NCBI RefSeq assembly: GCF_019703545.1
Contig: NZ_AP018771.1
Coordinates: 744,001-808,000, forward strand
DNA from: Haemophilus influenzae
Lineage (GTDB): Bacteria > Pseudomonadota > Gammaproteobacteria > Enterobacterales > Pasteurellaceae
Direction: 5' to 3'
Length of the DNA stretch: 64,000 nucleotides
The position numbers were made by a program, and so were the translations under genes. The notes beneath the pieces are model-generated. The model did not search any database and had not been told where the DNA came from. It saw nothing but the letters and a program-made list of their open reading frames with translations. Every line of letters starts with the position of its first letter. Position 1 is the first letter of the stretch. Of this stretch, positions 1 to 11,370 are shown piece by piece.

Positions 1-2412
1 CCCACCGTTTGGTGCTAAGGCAGTGATGTCGGCATTTTCAATGGTTGTTTTAGTATCTGCGTTATCACCAATAGTAAATGCCATATTGGCGATATTAGCA
101 TCATTATCAATTGAGCCTGGCGCACCATTAATGATCACTTCCTTCCCAGTTCTTCCACCTGTGTTAATTGCAGTAATTTTCAAGTCATCTTTGCTGTTTT
201 TACCTGCAATTTTTGTATCGCCATCAGTTCTAAAGGTGTAACCCTGATGAGATTTCACAAAAATAGAACTTTTTTCCCCTATTAATTCCCCGATTAAAAA
301 CATCGTAGCATAAGGTGCTTTTGGAGATATATCGCTTTTCTCATCGCCCACGATTTTGATATGTGAGTTTACCATTGAGACTTTACCATTCATTCCTAAA
401 CGGTTAATTTGAGTTGAAATATCTTCTGAATTATATTTATCAAAAGTAATATCAATCTTGCTATTATCTAATTTAATTTTTTCTGCCAGTAAATGCACAA
501 ATCCATTTTTCAGATTAATATTACTGTTAGAAATATTAATTTCTGTGCCTTTAATAGCTGCTCGCCCTGTATTTTTGGTGGCAAACATATCAAAACGATG
601 CCAATAGGCTCTGTTCATATCTAAATCTAAATCACTGTAATATCCCCAACGGCGTCTGCGTTGATCTAACTCCGATAACTGCGTACGTTTGTCTAAATCT
701 AATACACCGTATTCATATTTCGAACCCCTACCATTTCTATTACGGGATACCCCCCCATCAATGTAAAAATTCGTCTGTCCTGTGGCGGCGATGTTATCTA
801 AATTAACTTTTTCAAATCCACCTGCTAAAACCACATCATCAACCTGATCAAATACTACATTACGCATCTTAACATCAAACTTTTTGCGTTGTGAGCCTTC
901 CGTTCTACGCCATCTATCGAGGTCTTCTTCATTGACACTACGCCCCAATCCCATAGCTCCGTTACCAAGATTTATTTTGCTGTCAGTAATGGTAATATTT
1001 GATTGAAAATCTTTCTCATTCTGCAAACTGGTTATAAAAAATAAACGACCTGTTGAATGAATATCCGCATTATTGATATCAATATGACCTTTGTTAGTTA
1101 GCTTTAATAGCGAATCTGTGCCTTTAAAGGAATCTATATGAATACGTCCTGAAATATTAACGTCCTTTCCTTTAAGATTTACTTTTCCATTATTAGCTAG
1201 TAATGAACTTAACGCCTCTGTTTGTATAAATGAATCCGTACCCGTACCCGTTTTATCTTTATCTTGATCCGCAATACGAATATTTTCATCGTCTGGCACG
1301 TCAATATTAACTTCTGTTTTTAATGTTTTATGCTCATCGCTATAGTGCTTTGTATTATCTTCACGTCCAAAGTCACCTTTGATATTAACGCTTTTGCCTT
1401 TAAAGTCGATTTTAGGCGAGGTAACTTTTGAGCCAGTTTGAGAAGTGATTTTAAGTTTTTTATTTTCATTTGAGGTAAATAAAGTTTCAACTTCCCCTTT
1501 AATATCACTTTTATCATTTAACTTAATTTCATCAGCAGATAACACAATTTTTCCGTTTGTATTTCTGACTTTAGTCGCTTCTAACACACCATTATTCACA
1601 ACCAAACTATCTAATGCTTGCTTACGCCCTTTTGCGCTTAGTGTAATATCTCCTGCTTTAATACTCCCTTCATTTTTAACAATACCTTCATTTTCAACAA
1701 TACCCTGTACTGTATTATCTTCTAATGCCACACTTATAACGCTATCTGGTAAGGTAAATGTGAAATCCTCGCCTGAGGATAAATATACTTTGCCATTGAT
1801 TGTAGAGTTTTTTTCAACGTTAATGTTCCCTTTATTGATAACTTCATCGCCATTAAGTACCACGAAATCTTGTGCCGTAATGTTCCCTTCATTGATAACT
1901 TGACCTTCTTTTACCACCAGACCGTCTTTTAGCACCTGACGGTTTTTTACCACCTGACCATCTTTTGTTTTACGGGTAAATTGATAGCTATTGCTATTGC
2001 CATTTTCACTGATTTTCTCTAAATCTTTGGTCGTTGCAAGTAAACCAGCTACATTAATTTGTGCCCCTTGGGTAATAATAACCCCATTAGGGTTTGCTAA
2101 ATAAACTTTACCGTTTGCCGTCAATTTCCCTTGGATTTGGCTAGCATTGCCGCCAGTTACACGGTTATATGCCACAGAATTTTCGCCAGGCTGTATAAAT
2201 TCCACTTCTTTATTTTGGCCGATGTCAAAACTATGCCAGTCTATTTGAGTTGTAGGGGTTGTTTGATTAATCGTCATTTTATTTTCAGCTTGAGAAACAG
2301 TTGCATTCCCAGTAATGATCTGATGATTTTGTGGAAAATCCCGTGTAGAAGCATATGCCGCACCAGTGTAAGTGGTCAATATGATAAGAGAAATTACATT
2401 TAATTTATACAT
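1..2412 (-). CDS. hxuA: HxuA, secreted haem-haemopexin binding protein (TpsA), 3' end off the window
   Basis: This is the N-terminal 804 codons of a large secreted exoprotein of the two-partner family. The frame is open from the ATG at 2412 to base 1; I read every codon and found no stop. A signal peptide ends at about residue 21 (AAYA). The secretion domain has the family motifs NRVTGG (residues 83-88) and NPNG (107-110), followed by beta-helix-like repeats. In H. influenzae HxuA captures host haemopexin and frees haem for HxuC; this role is family knowledge. A strong Shine-Dalgarno AAGGAGGT (2418-2425) overlaps the stop codon of hxuB, so the two genes are probably translationally coupled. 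The C-terminus lies outside the window. Confidence 0.93.
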   Translation of the reverse strand, partial: MYKLNVISLIILTTYTGAAYASTRDFPQNHQIITGNATVSQAENKMTINQTTPTTQIDWHSFDIGQNKEVEFIQPGENSVAYNRVTGGNASQIQGKLTANGKVYLANPNGVIITQGAQINVAGLLATTKDLEKISENGNSNSYQFTRKTKDGQVVKNRQVLKDGLVVKEGQVINEGNITAQDFVVLNGDEVINKGNINVEKNSTINGKVYLSSGEDFTFTLPDSVISVALEDNTVQGIVENEGIVKNEGSIKAGDITLSAKGRKQALDSLVVNNGVLEATKVRNTNGKIVLSADEIKLNDKSDIKGEVETLFTSNENKKLKITSQTGSKVTSPKIDFKGKSVNIKGDFGREDNTKHYSDEHKTLKTEVNIDVPDDENIRIADQDKDKTGTGTDSFIQTEALSSLLANNGKVNLKGKDVNISGRIHIDSFKGTDSLLKLTNKGHIDINNADIHSTGRLFFITSLQNEKDFQSNITITDSKINLGNGAMGLGRSVNEEDLDRWRRTEGSQRKKFDVKMRNVVFDQVDDVVLAGGFEKVNLDNIAATGQTNFYIDGGVSRNRNGRGSKYEYGVLDLDKRTQLSELDQRRRRWGYYSDLDLDMNRAYWHRFDMFATKNTGRAAIKGTEINISNSNINLKNGFVHLLAEKIKLDNSKIDITFDKYNSEDISTQINRLGMNGKVSMVNSHIKIVGDEKSDISPKAPYATMFLIGELIGEKSSIFVKSHQGYTFRTDGDTKIAGKNSKDDLKITAINTGGRTGKEVIINGAPGSIDNDANIANMAFTIGDNADTKTTIENADITALAPNGG

Positions 2413-2423
2413 AGCATACCTCC

Positions 2424-4121
2424 TTAGAAAGTTTTAATCATAGAAAGCCAAAATTGGTGTTTATCGGCATTATCAATATTGTTATCAAGCGGCTTGGCGA
2501 CACTGACATTGATGGCATAGCTGCCAGCATCTGAAAAAGAAAGTCCTGCACCAACGCTTTGTAATTTCACGCTATTTTTCACGCCTTGTGCGAGAAATTG
2601 GCTATTTTTATAATATTTTCCCAAACCATAGTCATAGAACAATGAACTAACTAGCACACTTTGGGAAAAGACTGGTAAATAATGTTTGAATTCTGTTTGT
2701 ATCAAATGCCCTTCATCCACAGAAGCCGCACCAGCTTGATGTCCACGTACTCCAGACAAACCACCAAGCAACATTTTCTGTGAGCTTTCAAGGGTTTTAT
2801 CGGCAAACTGACCGTTTATACCAATATTGAAAGCAAAAGATTTTGGTAAAATTTGCTCGTGAGACAAGCGGTAGTTATATACCGTAAAATGCGATTGTGG
2901 TTGAAAATTCTCTACTGCATTATGTCGTTGTTCATTAGTTTGATTCGCTAAATTACCGAACAAGGTAGACAATGAAAAATAAGTTGTCCCATCTTTAATA
3001 AGATTCCAAGAACCGTCAATCCCTGCAGTTAAACTATTTATTTTCCGTTTTTGTTTCACATTAACCGCTTGTTGTTTATCCGTAAGGTTTTGATGATTAA
3101 AGCTCACTTTAGTACTTAAACGAAAATTTGGTGTACGGATTGTTGGGTGCAACAAATAAGCCCCTAAGGTATGGGAATGCCCTTGAGATTGTAATGATTT
3201 AAAATTACCACCTAATTTGTAGTCGAGATAGTTAGCAGTTACACCAAAACGCGTAGAATAACCATCAATTAAAGAGGAATAATCTATACGAGCATTTTTT
3301 AAATTAGCCTGATTAGAACTCATTAAATCCAGTTTCAATTCATCGCCCCAGCCATTCAAATTACTGACTTTTGTCCCCGCAGCCAAACGGTAACGCCCTG
3401 TATATTTGTTGCCTTGGTTATCTACTGAAACATAACTAGAAAAACGTTTTGCATCGTTAATCTTAATCAGTAAATTCGCTTCGCCGACTTTTTTGCCTGC
3501 GGAGAGTTGCAAACCAGCATTTACCCCTGGAACATCGTTTATTGTTAAAGCAAATTTTTCTAACTCATCTTTCAAAATAAATTCGGACGCATTCACTGTT
3601 GTATTAGAGAGACGGGATACAAATTTATTGCTTAATGCACTGTGATTTTGCAAGCGTATTTCGCCTACATTACCTTTGAGTAACAAAATTTTTACCGTAC
3701 CTTGCTCAATTTCCTGCGGTGGTAAAATTGCTTTTGCAACTAAATAATTATTATGACGATAAAATTCGCTGATCTCATTTGCTAAATTACTTAAATCTGA
3801 CAGCGATACCTCTTTTCCTACATAATTTTTTAAAATATGTGCAAGCTCGTCTGTGACGACTTCTTGATTGTTTCGATCTAAAATCTGTACTTGCTTAAGT
3901 GGAAATTTCAGTCCTTGTTTATACTGTGCAGTATAAGGCGAATTTGCCGTTTGATTAAATAATTCGCCACTAGGTTTGGCTTCTGATTGAATTTGACGTT
4001 GTTCTAGTTCACGGTTCAATGATCCAGTATCTGGCCGATCTAATGCCATCACTGATTTACTCAAAACAAAGCCTAAACTGACCGCACTTGCAATAACAGA
4101 ATAACGAGGTCTCATTTTCAT
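2424..4121 (-). CDS. hxuB: HxuB, TpsB outer-membrane transporter for HxuA
   Basis: A 565-residue two-partner secretion pore that exports HxuA across the outer membrane. A signal peptide ends near residue 26 (SVMA). It is followed by an N-terminal helix region, POTRA-like segments (about residues 70-220) and a 16-strand-type barrel ending in Phe, as expected for an outer-membrane protein. The conserved lid-loop motif appears as VRGH at about residues 458-461 (VRGY in most homologues). It lies 75 bases downstream of hxuC and 11 bases upstream of hxuA, in one minus-strand operon. Length is normal for the family and there is no disruption. Confidence 0.93.
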   Translation of the reverse strand: MKMRPRYSVIASAVSLGFVLSKSVMALDRPDTGSLNRELEQRQIQSEAKPSGELFNQTANSPYTAQYKQGLKFPLKQVQILDRNNQEVVTDELAHILKNYVGKEVSLSDLSNLANEISEFYRHNNYLVAKAILPPQEIEQGTVKILLLKGNVGEIRLQNHSALSNKFVSRLSNTTVNASEFILKDELEKFALTINDVPGVNAGLQLSAGKKVGEANLLIKINDAKRFSSYVSVDNQGNKYTGRYRLAAGTKVSNLNGWGDELKLDLMSSNQANLKNARIDYSSLIDGYSTRFGVTANYLDYKLGGNFKSLQSQGHSHTLGAYLLHPTIRTPNFRLSTKVSFNHQNLTDKQQAVNVKQKRKINSLTAGIDGSWNLIKDGTTYFSLSTLFGNLANQTNEQRHNAVENFQPQSHFTVYNYRLSHEQILPKSFAFNIGINGQFADKTLESSQKMLLGGLSGVRGHQAGAASVDEGHLIQTEFKHYLPVFSQSVLVSSLFYDYGLGKYYKNSQFLAQGVKNSVKLQSVGAGLSFSDAGSYAINVSVAKPLDNNIDNADKHQFWLSMIKTF

Positions 4122-4196
4122 TCCTTATGTCCTATTAATTGATAAAATTACAAAAATTGAGGGAAAACAGCTTTAGGGCGTTTTTCCAAAGTAAAT

Positions 4197-6407
4197 TTAG
4201 AAGCTATAAACTGCACTAATTTTCGCATTACGACCAGTGCCTTCCATTAAACTAAACGCGGGTTGATATTTTCTATCAAACAAGTTTTCCAGTGCAAAAT
4301 CTAAACGCAGGTTTTTCCATTCGCCTTTTAATGGTGCATAGGTAGCACGAAGATCGGTCAGTATATAACTTGGGTAGGTAACACTATGATCTTTAGGCAC
4401 TCGGCGTTGAGCAGCGTAATGGGTTACTGTCGCTCCCACCGTGAATTTGTCTTTTACTAAAGCATAATTTACCCCTACGCCGATTTTGCTTGCGGCAATG
4501 TTTGATAAAGCTTCGCCACTATCTTTATCTTTACCTTTGGTGCTGCCGTAGTTAGTAAATAGCGTTAAACGTTCTGTTTGGTATTGAGCTTGCAACTCAA
4601 TACCGCTTAAACGGGCATTAGTTATGTTTTGATACTGGGAATTTGTTGGCAAAAATGCTCTATTTGTACTTGCACCTGCACCTGCACCTGCATTTGCATT
4701 TGCATTTGCATTTGCACTTGCATTTGCATTTGTATTTGTCTTTGCATCATTAAATATTTTTAAGTTAATAAAATCTTTCACATCATTACGGAAATAAGTC
4801 GCTTCAATTTTGAATTTATCGTCTTGTTTAAACAGACTATCAAAATGTAGATTTGCGGTAATTTCTTTATTTTTCGCTGTTTCAGGGCGCAAATTTGGAT
4901 TTGCTACAAATCTATTGACTTGATCTAGCCCTAGAGTATTTGCCCCAAAGTGAGCACCACTCACAAACCGCTCTTGCATAGATGGTGCTCGGAAAGCTTC
5001 ATTATATTTGGCAGTAAAATCTAACCAATTGGTCACTATCCAAGTCAATTTTGTGGCAGGAGATAAATGATTATCCTTGTATTTTACAGTTTTACTTGAG
5101 GTATCGTAGTGGTCATAACGTACACTTGGCGAAAGTAGCAATTTTTCCCCAAATAGCGGAATATGAGCGATTAAATAAACGCCTGTAGTGTTTGAATTCG
5201 CATTATAGGGTTCCGCTCGAAACTTCGCATCACTACCGTTTGTGCCTCGTTCGGTACGGATTTTATCTCGCATATAATCCACCCCATAAACAAAGGAAAT
5301 GTGAGATAATTCGGAAGAATTACGTAAATTTATACCTCGGGTAGTCAATTTAGTCTGATCTTTCACACCACTGACTTTACGCTGTTCTTTCTCAATAGTT
5401 TTATTGTTATACAGCGCGATATGCGTATTTAGATAAGGATTATCTGGCGTTAAATAATAGTTAAATACCGTGCTTTGATCAGGAATTTGTTGATCACTTA
5501 AATAACTGACACTACCAAAACGTGTCTTCACTTTAGAGTAAAACTCTGATCTTTCTGATTCTGATGGTTGTCTTCTAGGAAGAAGATCGTCTTTTGATCC
5601 GTGGAACTTGTTGATTTGATCTGTAATTTGTTCATTGGTAAGTTCGTTTTCCACCTCATTATTGCTTGGTGCTGTTTGTTTAAAACGAGTTTCGCGGTGG
5701 GATAATTCCACGCGGTTCGCATCATTAATTTGCCAACCAAACTTTGCTAAGCCCCCAAACTGTTTATAGGCGGTATTATTCAGCTTATTGCCTTTACCAG
5801 TGCGTAAATTATCCGCATTATTATAGAAACCACTAATAAGAACATCGAATTTGTCATTTGCCGCAAATACAGACACATCCTTTTCCGATAAATTATTAGC
5901 AGTTTGATAACCTTGGCGAATTTTAACTCCGAATTTGTCATTATTTTTCAATAAGTCCAAAGCATTTGGCGTACGCATTGCCACAACACCACCCAATGCA
6001 CCGCTACCCCATAAGGAGCTACTTGGTCCTTTGATTACTTCAATTTCTTGGATGAGTGACATTGGAAGAAAATAAGAACCTCTATGTGCTAAATCAAAAT
6101 TTTGTCTCACGCCATCAATAACTTGCACAACACGATTATCACTTAACCCTCGAATATTAGGTTTTTGAGCAATGCTTCTTGAACCGCCTCTAATATCAAC
6201 ATTGGGAATGTCTTCTAACGCAGCTGCAACACTAGTGGCTTGCTTGGAAAGAAGACTATCTTTAGATTGTTTTTCTGGCGTATAAGCAAACCTACTTGGA
6301 TCTCGTGTCGCAATAACGTTGATAGAGTCTAATTCAACGGATTGCGCTAGCGCATTTGCTGTCACTAAGGTTGTTGTAATTGCAAGGGAAAGTTTAGAAA
6401 ATCGCAT
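4197..6407 (-). CDS. hxuC: HxuC, TonB-dependent haem receptor
   Basis: A 736-residue outer-membrane receptor that imports haem, including haem released from haemopexin by HxuA, using TonB energy. The signal peptide ends at Ala21. A TonB-box-like stretch (DSINVIAT) follows, then a plug domain (about 45-155, ending IKGPSSSLWGSGALGG) and a beta barrel ending in YSF. The ATG at 6407 has a good ribosome site (AAGGAAAA). Residues 560-579 are an Asn/Ala then Gly/Ala repeat encoded by ten TGCAYY hexamers, probably in an extracellular loop. The exbB-exbD-tonB genes that would energise it are at 13762-15465. Confidence 0.93.
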   Translation of the reverse strand: MRFSKLSLAITTTLVTANALAQSVELDSINVIATRDPSRFAYTPEKQSKDSLLSKQATSVAAALEDIPNVDIRGGSRSIAQKPNIRGLSDNRVVQVIDGVRQNFDLAHRGSYFLPMSLIQEIEVIKGPSSSLWGSGALGGVVAMRTPNALDLLKNNDKFGVKIRQGYQTANNLSEKDVSVFAANDKFDVLISGFYNNADNLRTGKGNKLNNTAYKQFGGLAKFGWQINDANRVELSHRETRFKQTAPSNNEVENELTNEQITDQINKFHGSKDDLLPRRQPSESERSEFYSKVKTRFGSVSYLSDQQIPDQSTVFNYYLTPDNPYLNTHIALYNNKTIEKEQRKVSGVKDQTKLTTRGINLRNSSELSHISFVYGVDYMRDKIRTERGTNGSDAKFRAEPYNANSNTTGVYLIAHIPLFGEKLLLSPSVRYDHYDTSSKTVKYKDNHLSPATKLTWIVTNWLDFTAKYNEAFRAPSMQERFVSGAHFGANTLGLDQVNRFVANPNLRPETAKNKEITANLHFDSLFKQDDKFKIEATYFRNDVKDFINLKIFNDAKTNTNANASANANANANAGAGAGASTNRAFLPTNSQYQNITNARLSGIELQAQYQTERLTLFTNYGSTKGKDKDSGEALSNIAASKIGVGVNYALVKDKFTVGATVTHYAAQRRVPKDHSVTYPSYILTDLRATYAPLKGEWKNLRLDFALENLFDRKYQPAFSLMEGTGRNAKISAVYSF
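4671..4730. repeat. Hexanucleotide repeat tract inside hxuC
   Basis: Ten consecutive TGCAYY units (three TGCACC, four TGCATT, one TGCACT, two TGCATT), with degenerate units on the right side (TGTATT, TGTCTT). On the coding strand they encode alternating Ala-Asn and Ala-Gly. The unit is six bases, so copy-number change would lengthen or shorten the loop without breaking the frame. Confidence 0.9.
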
Positions 6408-6448
6408 CTGTTTTCCTTATTGTAATAATTAAAAAGAGGAGAATGGCG

Positions 6449-6477
6449 ATAATAATAATAATAATAATAATAATAAT
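6449..6477. repeat. (AAT)9 trinucleotide tract in the hxuC upstream region
   Basis: Nine perfect AAT units (6451-6477) preceded by AT. The tract lies 42-70 bases upstream of the hxuC start codon, between the ribosome site and the best promoter candidate. On the hxuC strand it reads as repeated ATT. At its upstream junction it forms TGATTATTATTATTA (6465-6479), which matches 12 of 14 positions of the TGATAAT-N-ATTATCA Fur pattern. Confidence 0.9.
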
Positions 6478-6480
6478 CAA

Positions 6481-6518
6481 TTGGTTTATTTATAATCATT
6501 TGCATTTAATTGCGTAAA
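6481..6518 (-). promoter_or_regulatory. Candidate hxuCBA promoter
   Basis: On the minus strand TTTACG (6513-6518), an 18-base spacer and TATAAA (6489-6494) make a plausible sigma-70 promoter. Initiation would fall near 6481, placing the AAT tract at the very start of the leader. Assigned by eye only. The rest of the 6408-6728 gap between hxuC and opsX is AT-rich and shows no other gene. Confidence 0.4.
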
Positions 6519-6728
6519 ATTCAAACTAATTTTGGATTTCAATCTGTACCTGCAAAAATTGGACTAAATAAGCGAGAGATTAAGGTATAGATTTTATGAC
6601 TAAATATAATTATTTTGACAACAAGTTATTGATTTTTAACTTAAAAAACTAAAGCGCTTACTTTCCAAAAACAACTTTCAAGTTGGCTATATTAAAACTA
6701 TCTAAGTTTTGAGATACAGATTATTTGT

Positions 6729-7772
6729 TCAAAATAATCCCAATTTTTTCATTTGTTCAATGACGGGTTCGACTTGAATCTCTGCCATCAAATTTTTCCC
6801 TTTTAGTTTGGTTGCCCAAGGTAGTTCAGAAGATGGTTTGCCAAATTCTTTTTGGGCATTTTCTTCATATACAGATACCACGTTATCTAAATTATTATAA
6901 GGCGCAGTACGCAAAGGATTGTGATAGGCATATAAGCCAATAACGGGTGTTCCTTGTGTTGTCGCAATATGGGCAGGGCCAGAATCTGGCGAAAGTACCA
7001 AATCAACCTTAGAAATTAAAGCGGTAAGCTGTTTTAGGTTTGTTTTTCCTGCAATATTGGTTGGCGTGAAATGGCAAAGTGCGGTAATTTTTTCGACTAT
7101 TTCTAATTCACGTTTGGCTGGCGAACTGCAGAAAATCACATTGACATTATGCTGATGGGCAATATTGGCAACCTCTGCATAACGTTCGATTAGCCAATCT
7201 TTTTCTGCTTTGCTAGAACAAGGGGAAATTAATAAATTTTTACGAGAGAAATCAATAAATTGATCGGCAAATTTATCATCATCTTGTGAGATAGCTAATT
7301 CCCATTTCGGTTCTGCTTTCGGTACGCCAATATATTCAGCGAAAGCCATAAATCCATCTAATACGTGAGGGGAAAAAGGATCTCTGATACGACGATTTAC
7401 AAATAGCCATTGCCCTTCGCGAGAACGTTTTTCTCCAAATCCAATTTTGAATTTTGCTTTAATTCCTAAAGAAAGGATTGATGCACGAAATGCTGTTTGC
7501 ATATTTAATAGCGCATCAAACTGCTTATTTTTTAGTTGTTTCCAAAGTGATAAAACGCCTTTCCATCCCGCTTTTTTATCATAAGGAATGAGCGTGACAT
7601 TAGGAATACCCGAAAGCAAACCCATTTCGGTTTTGCCTACAATCCAAGTCACTTCTGTTTGGGGATAATATGCCTGAATGTGCTGAACCACAGCTAAGGC
7701 GTGGCAAACATCGCCTACCGCTGACAATCGGAGAATACAAAGGGATTTTGGAGCTTTGGTAAAAAGTGGCAT
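6729..7772 (-). CDS. opsX: OpsX, lipooligosaccharide heptosyltransferase (GT9 family)
   Basis: A family 9 glycosyltransferase of 347 residues. In H. influenzae OpsX adds the first heptose to phosphorylated Kdo of the inner core; this is family knowledge. The sequence has the N-terminal ILRLSAVGDVCHAL nucleotide-fold start and the C-terminal donor-binding segment SPDSGPAHIATTQGTPVIGLY. An ATG at 7778 lies directly against the ribosome site AAAGGA, so the ATG at 7772, six bases away from it, is the better start. It is divergent from kdkA, whose product makes the phosphorylated Kdo acceptor. Confidence 0.88.
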   Translation of the reverse strand: MPLFTKAPKSLCILRLSAVGDVCHALAVVQHIQAYYPQTEVTWIVGKTEMGLLSGIPNVTLIPYDKKAGWKGVLSLWKQLKNKQFDALLNMQTAFRASILSLGIKAKFKIGFGEKRSREGQWLFVNRRIRDPFSPHVLDGFMAFAEYIGVPKAEPKWELAISQDDDKFADQFIDFSRKNLLISPCSSKAEKDWLIERYAEVANIAHQHNVNVIFCSSPAKRELEIVEKITALCHFTPTNIAGKTNLKQLTALISKVDLVLSPDSGPAHIATTQGTPVIGLYAYHNPLRTAPYNNLDNVVSVYEENAQKEFGKPSSELPWATKLKGKNLMAEIQVEPVIEQMKKLGLF

Positions 7773-7848
7773 TGGCATTCCTTTATTATTTAATTTGTGC
7801 CTATTTTAAAGTAGAATGACCCCATTTTCTATTTATAACAACGTTCTA

Positions 7849-8574
7849 ATGCACCAATTCCAACAAGATAACCAATATTTTATCTTTAATTTTGACCGCA
7901 CTTTTGAGCAAGCAACCGAGTTTTTCCAAGCGGAATTTTGGCAAAAACAAGACCGACTGATAGGAAGTGCAAAAGGTCGCGGCATCACTTATTTTTTGCA
8001 AACTGAAGATTGGTTTGGTGTAAATTGTGCGTTGCGTCATTATTATCGCGGTGGACTTTGGGCTAAACTGAACAAAGATCGTTATCGTTTTTCTGCTCTT
8101 GAAACTACCCGTAGTTTTGCTGAGTTTCATTTGTTGCAACGTTTGTATGAAGCGGGGTTACCTGTGCCTAAACCCATTGCTGCACGTATTCAAAAAGGCA
8201 AGTTAGGTATTTGCTATCAAGCGGATATTTTGACGGAAAAAATCGAAAATGCGCAGGATTTAACCGCACTTTTACAAACACAAACATTGCCAAAAGAAAC
8301 TTGGACGCAAATTGGTCGTTTGATTCGAAAACTACATGATTTACAGATTTGCCATACAGACTTGAATGCACACAATATTTTGCTTCAACAAACTGAACAA
8401 GGGCAAAAATGTTGGTTACTGGATTTTGATAAGTGCGGCGAAAAATCTGGAGATTTTTGGAAAGTGCAAAATCTGAATCGTTTAAAACGTTCCTTCGAAA
8501 AAGAAATTGGACGAATGAATATTCAATTTACCGAGCAAAACTGGGCTGATTTAACAGCAGCTTATCATCAATAA
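7849..8574 (+). CDS. kdkA: KdkA, Kdo kinase of lipooligosaccharide
   Basis: A 241-residue kinase that phosphorylates the single Kdo residue on lipid A in Haemophilus. The kinase-fold catalytic loop is visible as [11 protein letters not shown] and the metal-binding motif as DFDKC. The frame is open from an earlier ATG at 7816, but starting at 7849 (MHQFQQ) gives what I recall as the usual family length; neither start has a strong ribosome site. It overlaps nothing and is followed after 11 bases by rdgB. Neighbouring opsX acts on the same part of the molecule. Confidence 0.87.
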   Translation: MHQFQQDNQYFIFNFDRTFEQATEFFQAEFWQKQDRLIGSAKGRGITYFLQTEDWFGVNCALRHYYRGGLWAKLNKDRYRFSALETTRSFAEFHLLQRLYEAGLPVPKPIAARIQKGKLGICYQADILTEKIENAQDLTALLQTQTLPKETWTQIGRLIRKLHDLQICHTDLNAHNILLQQTEQGQKCWLLDFDKCGEKSGDFWKVQNLNRLKRSFEKEIGRMNIQFTEQNWADLTAAYHQ

Positions 8575-8585
8575 AAGGATTGATT

Positions 8586-9173
8586 ATGAAACAAAAAATC
8601 GTACTTGCTACAGGCAATAAAGGAAAAGTAAAAGAAATGGCTGATGTCCTATCTGATTTTGGCTTTGAAGTGATTGCACAAACAGATTTAGGCATTGAAA
8701 GCCCAGAAGAAACTGGCTTAACTTTCGTTGAGAATGCTTTATTAAAAGCACGCTATGCCTCAGAGAAATCAGGTTTACCTGCTATTGCAGATGATTCAGG
8801 CTTGGTGGTTTCCGCACTTAATGGCGCACCAGGTCTGTATTCTGCTCGTTATGCTGGCGAAGAGGGCAATGATGCTAAAAACCGTGAGAAATTATTGGCA
8901 GAGCTTGCTCATGTTGCACAAGATAAACGCCAAGCCAAATTTGTGAGTTGTATCGTGTTTTTACAACATCCAACGGATCCATCGCCAATTATAGCCGAAG
9001 GCGAGTGTCACGGTGTGATTGGTTTTGAAGAAAAAGGCGAAAATGGTTTTGGTTATGACAGTTTATTTTTTAGTCCAGAACAAGGTTGCACATTTGCTGA
9101 ATTAGAAACAGCTGAGAAGAAAAAAATTTCTCATCGTGCAAAGGCATTGAGCGTTTTAAAAAATAAATTATAA
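8586..9173 (+). CDS. rdgB: RdgB, dITP/XTP pyrophosphatase (HAM1 family)
   Basis: A 195-residue house-cleaning enzyme that hydrolyses dITP and XTP to monophosphates, keeping deaminated purines out of DNA. The N-terminal [11 protein letters not shown] loop, the [12 protein letters not shown] catalytic segment and the C-terminal SHRAKAL motif are all present. An upstream ATG at 8580 is in frame, but AAAGGA (8574-8579) is properly spaced for the ATG at 8586. It follows kdkA closely and is probably co-transcribed with it. Confidence 0.92.
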   Translation: MKQKIVLATGNKGKVKEMADVLSDFGFEVIAQTDLGIESPEETGLTFVENALLKARYASEKSGLPAIADDSGLVVSALNGAPGLYSARYAGEEGNDAKNREKLLAELAHVAQDKRQAKFVSCIVFLQHPTDPSPIIAEGECHGVIGFEEKGENGFGYDSLFFSPEQGCTFAELETAEKKKISHRAKALSVLKNKL

Positions 9174-9254
9174 AGGTAATAAAATTATTTAATCTATCAA
9201 TAAAAAATAACCCTAAAAATAATAATTCACACGTTAATCAGAAGATAATTTTAT

Positions 9255-10187
<933 letters not shown>

Positions 10188-10345
10188 AAATTATCTGTTT
10201 TAATAATTATTAATTTCTTCTAACTCTGGATTAGATCAATAGCTTTATTGCCTATTTTTTAACTAATCTTCTAAAGATTTTTATTTTTTATAGTAAAAAA
10301 CTTGACTAAACCAGAGTAAATCTTTATAGTTCGCCTACCTTTTAC

Positions 10346-10435
10346 GGTGAGATGTCCGAGTGGTTGAAGGAGCACGCCTGGAAAGCGTGTATGTGGGAAA
10401 CTGCATCAAGGGTTCAAATCCCTTTCTCACCGCCA
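10346..10435 (+). tRNA. tRNA-Ser (anticodon GGA)
   Basis: A 90-base class II tRNA. The acceptor stem GGTGAGA pairs with TCTCACC, followed by discriminator G and an encoded CCA (10433-10435). The anticodon stem is CACGC/GCGTG with loop CTGGAAA, giving GGA, which reads UCC and UCU. The long variable arm (ATGTGGGAAACTGCAT region) and GGTTCAAATCC T-arm fit serine. Confidence 0.95.
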
Positions 10436-10539
10436 CTAATCCTGTCAAATAATATCTATCTCGTTAAAAAATATAAATTTAATCTGTATCTTTCATTAGT
10501 CTCTATTTTTATTAAAAGCAATTTAAGAAAAAATTAATC

Positions 10540-10738
10540 AAACGCTTAGGAAATTTATACGTATTTGCCGAGCGGTTTTTTAGATTTTTTGGTGTGTTTT
10601 ATAAAATAAAATTTCGCTCTGTAGGGCATTGTTTAAGTTTATGAAGTTATTGAAGATAAAGTTGTCGTTTATGTTCTTGTAGTGGATAAGCGTGAATGTA
10701 CTGAAGTTTACATCGCCGTGCACGATAGGTTAAATTAA
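10540..10738 (+). pseudogene. RelE-family toxin remnant, frameshifted
   Basis: Only the C-terminal half of a RelE-type mRNA interferase remains. One frame reads KRLGN, then a degraded stretch, then YKIKFRSVGHCL up to 10635. An extra A at 10636 breaks the frame, and the next frame continues VYEVIEDKVVVYVLVVDKRE to a stop at 10736-10738. Together these match the RelE C-terminal strand and helix pattern (YKIKLRS..YRLVYQV..EKVVVFVISVGKRERSEVY). No RelB antitoxin or toxin N-terminus is visible. The rest of 10436-10875 holds nothing I recognise. Confidence 0.75.
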
Positions 10739-10875
10739 TCTATATTTAATAAAATTTATTAATATTTTGAGTTAATATCATCAATTTTTAGTGATTTAAT
10801 TGTTTCATCTAAAATTAATCTGACAGACATATTATTTTACAATAAGACTGCCAGATTAGATTTTATCTACAGTAT

Positions 10876-11199
10876 TTAGTTTTCAAAAGAATCCTTTAAA
10901 CGTTCATCAGCTCGGCGAGATTCACTTTTATGTTGAAGTTTATTAAGCTGACGTTCTAATTTTTCTTCCACTTCATTAATTGCTTTATACATATCATCTG
11001 AAGTTGCACTGGCTAATAAATTGCCTAAGGGTGTGCCAATAGAGGCTTCAACACTAAATCCATTAGGTACTTTGTTTAAAACAAAATGTGGGCTAATTAA
11101 CTGCGTTTGCCACTTACCTAACTTCGCAAGTCTTTCCTCCAAGTGTTCACGAATTGCAGGAGTGATGTCCATTTGTTTACTGGTAATATTAAGTGTCAT
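10876..11199 (-). CDS. raiA: RaiA/HPF-family ribosome hibernation factor
   Basis: A 107-residue member of the YfiA/HPF family that binds the small ribosomal subunit and blocks translation in stationary or cold-stressed cells. [20 protein letters not shown] is the usual N-terminus, and the basic helix with the [14 protein letters not shown] segment follows. It is a short-form protein without the long dimerisation domain. The ATG at 11199 follows AAAGAGG with good spacing. It stands alone on the minus strand, 171 bases downstream of bamC. Confidence 0.88.
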   Translation of the reverse strand: MTLNITSKQMDITPAIREHLEERLAKLGKWQTQLISPHFVLNKVPNGFSVEASIGTPLGNLLASATSDDMYKAINEVEEKLERQLNKLQHKSESRRADERLKDSFEN

Positions 11200-11370
11200 A
11201 GCATTTACCTCTTTGTTGCGTGATTTAAATTCTAGTTAATAACAAAATAGTGTTCTTATTTTAGATTTTCAAGTGTTTTAAAGATAAATATCAGAGTAAT
11301 TTTCAAAAGAATGATCTATGTCTCATGTTTAAATATCTATTATTTTAGAGAAATTATTATATGACGCCCC

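Noticed and set aside
1320..2403. Frames inside the hxuA region on other phases and the opposite strand
   Set aside because: The hxuA frame is open across the whole region with recognised motifs; the others have no ribosome site or homology.
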